From the NCBI RefSeq assembly GCF_047948215.1, contig NC_134460.1:126121324-126185323 (forward strand): a stretch of 64,000 nucleotides of DNA, given 5' to 3'. Position numbers and translations under genes: made by a program. Below, in pieces: positions 22,464 to 33,000 of the stretch; within the stretch, counting starts at the first letter, position 1, and every line of letters starts with the position of its first letter. The notes beneath the pieces were generated by a model. That model saw only the letters and a list, made by a program, of their open reading frames with translations, was not told the DNA's origin and made no database searches. The DNA comes from Lycorma delicatula. Taxonomy: Eukaryota > Arthropoda > Insecta > Hemiptera > Fulgoridae.

Positions 22464-23698
22464 TACTTCGACGAGTTCTCACATGGTGTGAATAAGAACT
22501 GGTTTGTTTTTCGTTACAGAAACAATATATCGAACTTTTTTATCTTCAATTTTATCGTATTGCTGCTAAGTTTGGCACTATGACGTGAAATATTAAAATG
22601 TCGACGGTTGCAATTGCGGTTATAACCGAAACACCATTAATAATCGTAGTTACAACCGAAATACCATTTAAAAAATATGTTTCCACTACTAATTCATGGT
22701 GTATGTTAGCCCACTTTTCCATTGTTACGAAATGAAATCCGGTATAAAATAAATTAGTCCGATTCCCGTCTACACGTCAAGAGTTGCCTTAAAAAATCGT
22801 TGCCACGTATTTTGCTTTAAAAATCGTTAAGTTTCCATAATTACTCTGTACAAGTGACCGCGCGCGCGCGCACAACACAAATATATACATAATTCCTTAA
22901 TTCGTAACTAATTTAATTTCAATTTCTCAAATTTATATTTAAAATGTATATAATCTTATTATGATTATAGTACCAATATACTCGTTTTATTATCGACCAA
23001 TAGATTGTAACAGGAGCACAGTATTTTATTTTCTATCATTCACCAAATACGTATTTTATAGTTCTCTTTTATTTTAATATTATTTATTAAATCATTTATA
23101 CAAAAAAGTTTTAATGAAGCAGAAATCTCTATGAAATTATAAATATTAAAGAAAAAATAACAGTGGTAAATACAAGAAATTAATTTTATTATGTATTTGG
23201 CCTTTTCGGTGCAGGGAATTAAATTATGGAAGCTCTTGGCTTACAGGAACTTTTATTATTTTCAACAAGTATTAAAAAACCAAACTCTGTCTTTATAAAT
23301 AAACTTAATAAAGTTAAATACTTATTGCATAAAAAAGTGAAAATTTCATACTAAATAAAGAATTGAAGAGTGAAGTAAAAGGCTACATTTGCCTTGGTAT
23401 TTTCCTTTTCCTGCCCAGTTCCAATAATAAAAAAAAAAAACAGATTACTTTGGCTCCATGTCAAAATGTAACTTACTTAATAAGGGCTTTTTATTTAGAA
23501 ATTTCGATAAAAACAAATTTTTCATTGGGATTATCCAAAAAATATTCTTTAAAATTAGTTTTATCTTGAATTTAAATAGTGATTGCCATAAGACTGTATT
23601 TTGCATGTCATTTAAATTACAGACATCAGGAAAAAATCCTTGAAGTATGGATAAGATGTTAACAAAGGCTTTCTTTCATTCATAAAAATGAACTTGCC
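22464..23698. other. AT-rich stretch; (CG)n run at 22859-22871
   Basis: No gene is supported. The alternating CG run GACCGCGCGCGCGCGCAC is unusual in such AT-rich DNA. ORFs near 23363-23643 look random. Confidence 0.5.
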
Positions 23699-24318
23699 AA
23701 TTCCTATATTCTAGAATTAAATGCATTTTTAATAGAGAGGTGTTTTATTACTTCTTGTATAAAAAAAAAGAAACACTTCAGAAACTGGAAAGGCAACACA
23801 GTATGCTTTGAGACTGTACAAGAATACACTTCATTTACATTCATACAATATAGCATACAATATAGGTACATACAATACAAGGTACATAAAGGTACAATTC
23901 CTATATTCTAGAATTAAATGCATTTTTAATAGAGAGGTGTTTTATTACTTCTTGTATAAAAAAAAAGAAACACTTCAGAAACTGGAAAGGCAACACAGTA
24001 TGCTTTGAGACTGTACAAGAGTACACTTCATTTACATTCATACAATATACATTCATACAATATAGGTACATACAATACAAGGTACATAAAACCAATACAA
24101 GGTACATAAAGGTACAATTCCTATATTCTAGAATTAAATCCATTTTTAATAGAGAGGTGTTTTATTACTTCTTGTATAAAAAAAAAACACTTCAGAAACT
24201 GGAAAGGCAACACAGTATGCTTTGAGACTGTACAAGAGTACACTTCATTTACATTCATACAATATACATTCATACAATATAGCATACAATATAGGTATTT
24301 ACATTCATACAATATAGC
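23699..24318 (+). repeat. Tandem repeat, three ~200-220-bp units
   Basis: Units start AATTCCTATATTCTAGAATT at 23699, 23896 and 24116 (197, 220 and about 200 bases). Each holds GAGAGGTGTTTTATTACTTC, CTTCAGAAACTGGAAAGGCA and ATGCTTTGAGACTGTACAAG. Unit 2 is longer because CAATACAAGGTACATAAA is duplicated; units 2 and 3 differ in small ACATTCATACAATAT repeats. ORFs on both strands repeat with the array and are artefacts. Confidence 0.9.
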
Positions 24319-24356
24319 AATACCTTATGGTGGTTTTGTAGGCTAAACAGAAAAAG
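24319..24356 (+). mobile_element. SINE 3' tail fragment
   Basis: GCAATACCTTATGGTGGTTT and GGCTAAACAGAAAAAG match the tail block of the SINEs at 364, 9722 and 19700. It directly follows the tandem array. Confidence 0.5.
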
Positions 24357-25890
24357 TAGTAGTATGGTCTGTTAAAAGTAATGGTTAAAACAAAAGGTAA
24401 ATGCTGTTCATTTTCAACACTGTTTTCAGTATACCAATAATATTTTAGATAAACTTTTATTTTTATTTTAGAGGAATTATGAAGCTGTTTTAATAGATCT
24501 ATTAACTGATTAGGATAGCCTTTAATTCAAACTGCAAACTACATGAAGACATCTAATTAATATAAATCGAATCCATATTGTTTATTTTGACTTTTTTTAG
24601 GGGTGAAAATTGCAATTCCTTGAGCCAGATACTTTATAGATTTGATTAAATCCCCGATTCTATAAAGCTCCATAACTAGTTAAAATTCCTTTGATTTCAG
24701 ATTAATTTTATATTTTTTAGCATCTATAGATCTTTATTTATTTATTTATTTATTTATTTTTAGATTCTAATCCAACTTATTGTTTTTGTTTGATTTTATT
24801 AAAATAAAATTAAAACAAAAATAAAAAAGTAAAAAAAAAATATTTTAATATATATTTTTCTAATATAAATATAATAAAAAACTTATATTTATTTTTATTG
24901 TTTATTTTGTTTGTATTTACTTGGGTTTTTCTTTTCAAGGATTAATTCTAATAGCAATGAATCTCTTACAGTCTAAAAAATATTTGATGCTTATCTATTT
25001 TAGTGCTTTCTGTAATTTATGTTTTCTACGTGTGCATCAGTAATTTAAAAACTAAGAAAGAGTTTAACAATTTTTAAAAAAATCTCTATTAAAAAAAAAT
25101 GATGTGAAAGCGTCTTAATTAGTGAAAAACATTAGTAAATGAATGTAACATATGTGATCTATTTTAGTTTTCGTTTTAGTAATAGATCAGTTTTTTTGGT
25201 ATAAGATCAATTATTTCGGGTGCACTGTAACCCACGTTTGAAAATAGTTATGAAAAATATTAAATGGCCGTCTTTTCAGTACTAAAATTTAGTAATTAAA
25301 TTATCAAAATTTATTTTAAATTTCTTCTTAAAAAAATTATAAACAATTATTTTACATAATTTTCATTGCCAAATGTCACAGATAATAAAATCTTTGAATA
25401 ATCACTGAAAAAACATAATTTTTGTTTCCTAATATGCGATACATGATTTTAATCTGTTTTTTTATGCCAATAACCAATATGAACTCAGAATCTTACTATC
25501 ACCCACCATTTTTGAAAAACTTTTAAATTTTAATTAAAGGATTTTTTCATTTTTCAACATGTAGTTAGCATTTTAAGCTCCTATACTATATTTTGTAAGC
25601 ACATTTTTTATTGTTTAACTTTGTTAACATAATTTTTAAGCTATAAATAAACAATATTAAACAAAAAATTAAATCATATCATAATCACATATTATAACAT
25701 CATATCTAATACTGAAGAGTTAGCCTTCATGGGCAGATTAATCATGTCTGTGCAGGTCAAAACATGTAGCTGAAAAAACAGCTGTTTTGTTTTTATTAAG
25801 CACTGTATTTAGGAATGAATTAATTTTTTCAGTCTTATTGCTGTTTTAAGTTTGTTAAAAGTGCAGTATAATAATACCTTGAAATTGTGT
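24357..25890. other. AT-rich stretch; (TTTA)n at 24733-24760
   Basis: No gene is supported. Long A/T-dominated sequence with a tetranucleotide run. Confidence 0.5.
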
Positions 25891-25897
25891 AAATGAT

Positions 25898-27505
25898 GTG
25901 GATGCCTTTTTTTATGTATGTGGTGAGTTTACCATAAAATCAAATAGAAAAGGCATTACACTTACAACTAAAAAAGCATATCATTTGTACTTTCAGTACA
26001 AAATTGGTGATCAGGATAAGATATGGGCTCGTCATATAGTATGCACTAATTTTTCTGTATATTTAAGAGGATGGCGGAAAGGTACATGGAAGGCTTTGCC
26101 ATTTGGTGTACCTATGGTTTGGCATGAATCAAAGGATCATGTAACCGATAGTTACTTTTGTTTAACAAGTGTATCTGGAATCTCTAAAAAATCTAAACAT
26201 ACTGTAAAATATCCTTCATTCCAATCTACAATCAGGCCTATACCTTACAGTAAAATTATTTCAGTTTCTGAGCTACCTGTGAATGTATGTTTCAAAAACA
26301 GCAATGAAGAATCAGGCAGTACTGAAGAAGAAAACAATGATTTTGATTTTGAATTATCTTCCAATAGCCACATCTTATATCACAAGATGAATTAAATGAC
26401 TTGGTTAAGGGTTTAAATTTATTAAAAAATCAAACTGAACTGTTACGAGCAAGATTGCAAGGTGGAATTTATTTTTTAAAAAATGAAAAATTTTAGGCTT
26501 TCGAAGCCGACAAAAATAACTTTCTCAGTACCTTATTGATGAAAATAATTTGGTTTATTTCACAAATGTTGATGAGCTTATGTTGGACATAGGGCAATTT
26601 CATAAACTTGAAGACTGGTGCCTTTTCATTGATTCGTCCAAGTATAGTTTAAAAGTGGATCTACTACACAAAAGTAACACATATCCTTCGATACCAATCA
26701 ATTGTGGTATTAATTTGAAAGAGACATACAATGTGATGAAGGACATTCTTGAAAAAATAAACTATAAAAAACATAGCTGGAACATATGTGGTGATTTGAA
26801 AATTATAGCTATTTTGTTAGGCATGCAGTTAGGTTATACACGTGTTTTCGTTGCGAATGGTACAGCCAAACTAGGGATAAACATTATGTTACCAGATAGT
26901 GGAAGAAACGAGACAACTTAACCCCAAATGGGAAAAATTTATTCATGACCACTAGTTGAACCCAAAAAAAATTTTTACCCTTTCCATGTGAAGCTAGGAC
27001 TAATAAAAATTTTGTAAAAGCAATGAAGAGGGATAGTCCTGGATTTTTGTACTTCAGGCAGAAATTTCCAAATGTAAGTGAAGGAATGTAAGTGAAATAA
27101 GAGAGATGGTCAAATATGATTTATTTAACTCAATGTTAAATAATGTAAAAAGTGCAGATTGGACTTCTTTCAAAGACGTTTGCAAAAGTTTTCTCAGCAA
27201 ATAAAAATCGGACAATTATCATGATATTATTAATCACTTCATACAGAACTATGGGATGTAATATGTCTTTGAAAATACATTTTTCCTCTAGTCACATCTG
27301 GATTTTTTCCCAGACAACCTCAGCGACATAAGTGATAAACATGGTGAACATTTCCACCAAGACATTTCAGTGATAGAAAGCCACTATAAAGGGAAATGGA
27401 ATACTAACAAGCTAGCCAATTACTGTTGGACATTAATTCAAAATGTGCCTGAGGCTATTTATAAAAGAAAAGCATCAACAAAATCAATCCAACACAGGTA
27501 AGGCC
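25898..27505 (+). pseudogene. Decayed multicopy transposon-type protein, superfamily unassigned
   Basis: This matches, from memory, a protein type present in many copies in arthropod genomes and commonly annotated as uncharacterised. The first block (25898-26395) has a Cys-rich start (DAFFYVCGEFTIKS, ARHIVCTNF), LRGWRKGTWKALPFGVPMVW and TDSYFCLTSVSG. After a frame change comes ELNDLVKGLNLLKNQTELL (about 26386-26450). A second open block (26550-26921) holds CLFIDSSKYSLK, INLKETYNVMKDILEKINY and CGDLKIIAILLGMQLGYTRV. Later pieces are in broken frames: VKLGLIKILVKAMKRDSPGF, RTMGCNMSLKIHF, and a remnant of the HGE-FHQD motif near 27340. The D of FIDSS, the D of CGDLK and the lost E of HGE suggest a DDE enzyme, by inference. 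It is not functional. Confidence 0.75.
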
Positions 27506-27689
27506 ATGCCAAGTTATAAATTTTACAGATTTTAACTATTTTCCCTTAATTTTTTTGGAGCGTAATTTATTGAAAACTAAGGTTGACAGAAAAATTGTAT
27601 TTATAGATCTCTAATGTAAGCAAAAGAGCAACTCAACAAATGGTATCACACTTAGAGAAATATTAAAAGATTTTTTTTTGTCTACCAGT

Positions 27690-28400
27690 GAAATTAAATC
27701 AATGACAACACAAAGTGTTGTCATCACAAGTTCACTTCAGAATCACAAGTTACACTTAACATTCACCTCCCTGAAAGATTAATTCACTAACTACCCTATC
27801 ATAATAAAAAAGCCGGTAAAAATTAAACCAATGACATCACACATTCAGCCTTCAATATTGCCAATTATACTTAACATTGACCACCCTCAAATATTACTTC
27901 AGTAACTACCCAATCAGAAGAGGAGAGCCGATAAAAATTAAACCAATGACAACACACATTATTCTTTCAATATGGCAAATTACACTTAACATTCTCTACC
28001 ATCACAGATTACTTCACTATCTAATCTGTATAGGAAATCCAATAAAAATTAAACCAATGACAACAAATATTCAACTTTCAATATCGCAGATAACAACTAA
28101 CATTCACCGCCCAAACACATCATTTCAATAACTCTCTAATCAGTATAATAATGCTGATAAATATTAAACAAATGACAACACACATTCACCCTCCTTTTTC
28201 GCTTATTACACATAATATTCACTATTCTTAGATATTACTTCAATAACTATCTATACAGAACAGGAAGTCAATAAAAATTAAACCAATGACAACACACATT
28301 CTCCCTTCAAAATCCCAGATAACACTTAACATTCATCACCCTAACAGATTATTTCCATAACTCTCTAATCAGTATAGGAAAGCTGATAAAAATAATATTT
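27690..28400 (+). repeat. ~114-bp tandem repeat array, about six units
   Basis: AAAAATTAAACCAATGACA-type starts recur at 27818, 27933, 28044, 28159, 28273 and (partial) 28388, spacing 111-115. Each unit also has a CACATTC...TTCAATAT block, ACTTAACATTC and a CTAATCAGTATAGGAA-like end. Copies are diverged. An 84-codon ORF (27877-28131) reads through two units and is not a gene. Confidence 0.9.
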
Positions 28401-28471
28401 AATTACAGATGATTACTACTAAATAAAAATCACTACTGGTGATTTCCATATTTTTCATGGCATTCATTTTT

Positions 28472-29127
28472 GCTTCCTTGTGCGAAGCAAAGGAGGTATT
28501 GTAATCGCAAAAAATCTTGGTTTTTAGATTTCAACAGAAATATGCATTTTGATTATACCTGAATTCATTTCGACGTGACGTCTTAATGTATGTATGTATC
28601 TCGCGTAACTCAAACACGATTAGCCGTAGGATGTTGAAATTCTGAATTTCAGACTGTTGTTACATCTTGTTGTACACCTTCCATTTTGATTGCAATTGAC
28701 TTGACTAAAAATGTCCAAAAAAGCCCAAAATTAAAAGAATTTGGATTTTGGAAGTTTCTTAACTGCAGTAATAAACCCTCATTGGGAGCTTTTCAACGAT
28801 ATATCATAAAAGGGGTACTTATTTTCATTGGTTTCAGAATTATAGCCAAATAAAATGTTAATTAATTAAATATTTGGATCTTACAAGGGGAAGGCACATC
28901 GGTTCAAATCCAGCTTGATTTCCTTTTCTTTCAACTCTTTTTTTTAATTTAAATATACTACTTTATTAATAACTATTAATGTCTGATTGTAAATAAAAAT
29001 GACAATAAATGATAATTCAATAATAAAAATAAAAAAAAAAATTATAATTTATTAGTGAAATAAAATTTTATCTGCTTTTCATTTTAAAAAAAAATGTATA
29101 TGTAATTTAATAGGTGTACAAGGAAGT
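28472..29127 (+). mobile_element. Non-autonomous repeat with ACTTCCTTG termini, copy 2
   Basis: Same family and orientation as 7546-8197. It starts GCTTCCTTGTGCGAAGC, ends ACAAGGAAGT, and shares ACACGATTAGCCGTAGGATG, GATTGCAATTGACTTGAC and AAGGCACATCGGTTCAAAT. It ends about 800 bases upstream of the TMEM42 start codon. Confidence 0.8.
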
Positions 29128-29933
29128 CATGTGTCTGCATCAGATATTTTTTATTTTGTACTTGAAATACAACTAGTTGTGTTTTTATTGCAAGCTCTTA
29201 GGGAATTCTTATTAAGCTGTGTACGAAATCTACTTTTTTTAGTTAATTTTTAATTTATACTTCAAAACAAGAAATTTCAATCAGATAGTACAATCTAAAT
29301 TTTAAAAACTATTAAATTTATCACTCAGATGTTACTATTTTTTTTCATGGGTTGATTTGCTATTTTTGTAAATTTTAGTTAAGAAATCGATTTTCTTTCT
29401 TAGCAAAAATTAAACCGTTATTTTAATGCTGTGTACTCTTTGTTCATTTTAATAAATTTAAAAATCAAATACTTCCCGCCTTATGGGTAGTAGACTGGGT
29501 AATGTGTAGTACCAACTGGTTGCATAAATCGTTTCATGCTTTGATAGGAGAGAAACAAGCACTGATCATCATCTATTTGAAAAATGCTTATGTAGTTTCT
29601 TTCAGTGTTCTGTTTATCTGAAACATTCTGAATAAATATTCCGTTATAAAGTATTTCACAAAATCGTTTTTTGTTAATTTTTTATTGTAAAATGTAGAAA
29701 ATTTAATAACTATAATAGTCATTAACCTAAAAAAACAGGCTCTTTATGTAGTTTATAAATATTTCAATAACTTAAATTTCAAATTATTTTTCCGTGTTGT
29801 CATAATTCATTTTATATATTAAGTAATCATAACCAAAAACTTAAGGGTAGTACCCGTGGATTTACATCTACGGTATGTAAAGTAGTTGTTTATATTGATG
29901 AAACGTTAATTGTTGTAATGCCATTGTAGCATT
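29128..29933 (+). other. Upstream region of the TMEM42-like gene
   Basis: Presumed to contain the promoter and 5' UTR. I cannot identify a TATA box or initiator with confidence, and no other gene is seen. A short GC-richer patch is at 29470-29530. Confidence 0.4.
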
Positions 29934-30056
29934 ATGAAAATATTATTTACAAAACAGTATGGTTATTATGCTGTGATTTCTGGATTGTGCGCGGCTTGGG
30001 GAAGCATTTGTGGCAAGTTATCAGGAAATTTTAGTTACGAATTGTCGTTGAATAAT
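29934..30056 (+). CDS. TMEM42: TMEM42-like, coding exon 1
   Basis: Codes for residues 1-41, MKILFTKQYGYYAVISGLCA to ELSLNN. The donor is AATAAT|GTAAGA. Confidence 0.85.
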
Positions 30057-33000
30057 GTAAGAACTGGTGATTTTTAGGATTTTAAATTTTGTTTTGACAG
30101 AAATGTTGGCAACAATTTTGGTTCTGCTGTGCAGAAATTAAGCCCCCAGGTTTTTTACTTGAATTTTAGTTTCTTGTTCAAAAGTACTAAAATCTTATTT
30201 ACGAAATTATTTTTGCTTTTTGGCTCCTTATTTTTTTGAGAACGGTTTAACTTGTAATAATGCAATTTTGGGATTGATAACATTCAATTTTAAAACATTA
30301 TGATAAAATAGTGCATTTTGGAAGAATTGGACATGGAAAAAAATGTTTTTTTCTCCTGCCTTACATAGTCTTCATAGCTGTTATTTGTCATTACTATTGA
30401 AATTTTCATGCTCACTTTTATGCAAAAATGAATTGTTTTAAAATCAAAATTAGTTTTATTTCACGTAAATAAATCTGATTCTTTTTTATTGCAGGTTGGG
30501 CAGTTATTTTTAAAATCAATTTTTATATTAATGATGCTAACGAGTAATGCAGCTGTGTGGACTTATTATGTCAAAGCACTTCAAGCATCTTCTACTAGTT
30601 TAGTACCAACAATTATAAGTACTGCTTCTAATTATATAGTCAGTGTAAGTCTATCATTAGTAATTTCTCAAAGGGTGATCTACATTAGTGCATCCTAAAT
30701 GATGTATTCTTGTAGTAATGTATTTCTTGAGAATATTTAAATTTTAAAATTATTTAAAATCTCTTTTCTAAAAGTAGGCAAACCGGGCATAGGAAAAAAA
30801 TCTTTAGCAGTAATTTTGAAATACATTCTTTTTATTATTTGTGCCGCTGATTCTGTATTCTTCACTTTATTATCCAAAGATTAAATATTCAGTTCCTTAC
30901 TGTGTTAGTCTGATGAAATCAGATGTGGAACTCTCTGTTGCAATTTCGTTTCAGCTCTTATTGCTGGTTATTGTTATGTTTTCTTTGGTTAAATTTTGTA
31001 GCCTAATTGATATTAACAATTATTATTATAACTGGTTATTTATAATTGTATTTTGAGTTATTAGAAAGCTGGACATATAGACTCTTTGTTTAGTCACCAA
31101 ACAAGAAACAGATGCCCTTAGATACTGAAGCAGATTTACATGTTGTCAGCATGAATGTAAAAAACAAAAATAAAGTACCAAAAAAAAAGAAGGAAAAAAA
31201 TAATGGATTTTTATGCTTTTTGGTGGGCTGAGGGGAAGAAGGATTTAGAAAAGGGTGAATGATACAGAAAATGTCAAACTGGCCATGATGGAACTGACAT
31301 AAAACAAAAAAAACTTTTTCCCAGAGTAGTTTTTAAGGCTTTTTCCAGTCAAAATATGTATAACATCCCTAACTCCCAGCAGTTAGATTAATTTGAGTTA
31401 AGGTAGTTTTTAACATAGAAATAATAATGATAATCATTAGAAGGTTGTCTGCCATGAGGTGGTAGGTCTTTTGCACCATGCCAATCTTTATTCTCTGCTT
31501 TTTTTCGACTAAACTTTTCAGTTCTTGGTAACTATTTCTTTTTAGCTTTTCTAACAGTTTCTAGTTTTTCTTTACACTTTTTAAATAAAACTACTCTGAT
31601 AGTACGGGGATACTTTTATTCACTTTTCAAGTGAATTCAATTTTATTCACAAATGAAAAAATCTGATGTGGACACCACATGACTTCCTTGTATCTTATTA
31701 AATTACACATACACATTTTTTGCTGCACTTCATTTAAACTTATTTCTTTTGAAAGTGAGATACGATCCTCCAATTCTTTAATAAAGTGCACAGTTATACA
31801 ATTGCATTATGGGGGACACCACATCACATTTTTTGTGGTGTCCGTGTTAGCACTTTATATTTTTTTATATTAATTTTGTTTCACATCGCTCAGATAGTTA
31901 TGTAGTGTAAGTAAGAACGTGTCTGATCTGTAACCACGCACACATTGGTTCGAATCAGACTTCATGTACATATATTTTTTTAACTTTCTTTTTAAATTTG
32001 AAATGTTTGAATTACAATTAAAAGTACATAAAATTTTATTTCACTAATAAGTGATTTTTTCCATATTTTGCTATTTATTTAATTGTTCTTTATTGTACTT
32101 TTTTTTACAATCATTGGTTAATAATTATTAATAAATCATTAAATTTAAATTAAAAAAAAAAAGTTAAAGAAAATATATATATGAAGTCTGATTCAAACTA
32201 ATGTGCCTTCCCCTTGTAAGATCCAAATATTTCATTAATTAAAATTTTATTTTGCTATAACTCTGGAACCAATGAAAATAAGTATAACTTATGATGTATC
32301 ATAAGTTATATATTATAAGTTATGGCTTATTACTCCAGTTAAGAAAAAGTAAAAAATCCAATTTTCTTTTAATTTGGGTTTTTTGTACATTTTTGGTCAA
32401 GCCAATTGCAATCAAAAGGGAGGTGCACAACTAGATGTTACAACAGACCTAAATCCAAAATTTCAACATCCTATGGCTAATTGTTTTTGAGTTATGCAAG
32501 ATACATATGTACGTACAGACGTCACGCCGAAACTAGTCAAAACGGATATTTCCGTTGAAATCTGAAAACCAACATTTTTCGCGATCACAAGGAATTTTTT
32601 ATTTCATACAAAGAAGTAAAAATTCATATAACCTCTCTTCTAGTTTTGAAGGCTCTTGAGAGGAGGTTACATCCTTCAAAATCATATAATTTGGTTAATA
32701 TACAGTATGTTACAAAATGAATATCAGGGTTTTAGAGCTATGTAAACATTGATTAATTATACATGAAATGAAAGAGCAACTCTGTCAGTTTTAGCTATGT
32801 GCAAACTCATAACCTGTTTGCTGTATCTTCTGCCTGAAAGGACTAGAAGTAAAGATGGGTACCCCTCTAACAAAATGTGTTCTGTGTTTTGCAGTTTGCA
32901 AAGTATGACTTTGTAATTACTGTTCAACATGCATTCAGTTATGACCCCACTAGTGACTAACATTCATAGATTGTATAATTTGAAACCACTGGTTATTTTT

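Larger units (their letters stand above)
31679..32617 (-). mobile_element. ACTTCCTTG-terminus repeat, copy 3, rearranged
   Basis: Lies inverted within TMEM42 intron 2. The minus-strand end ATGACTTCCTTG is at 31679-31690 and the other end is near 32617. Shared blocks such as TTTTTCGCGATCACAAGG and the reverse of TTGATTGCAATTG occur at 32390-32590. The GGTTCGAATCAGACTTCAT block appears twice: in + orientation at about 31950-31968 and reversed at about 32181-32200. The copy therefore holds an internal inverted duplication and is longer than the other two (0.94 against 0.65 kb). Confidence 0.7.

Noticed and set aside
23808..24312. Several ORFs on both strands
   Set aside because: They repeat exactly with the tandem array and reflect its sequence, not genes.
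27877..28131. 84-codon ORF
   Set aside because: It runs through two units of the 114-bp array.
31080..31430. Possible processed pseudogene (A-rich, GC-richer patch)
   Set aside because: No reading frame of more than a few residues looks like a known protein, and no target duplication was seen.
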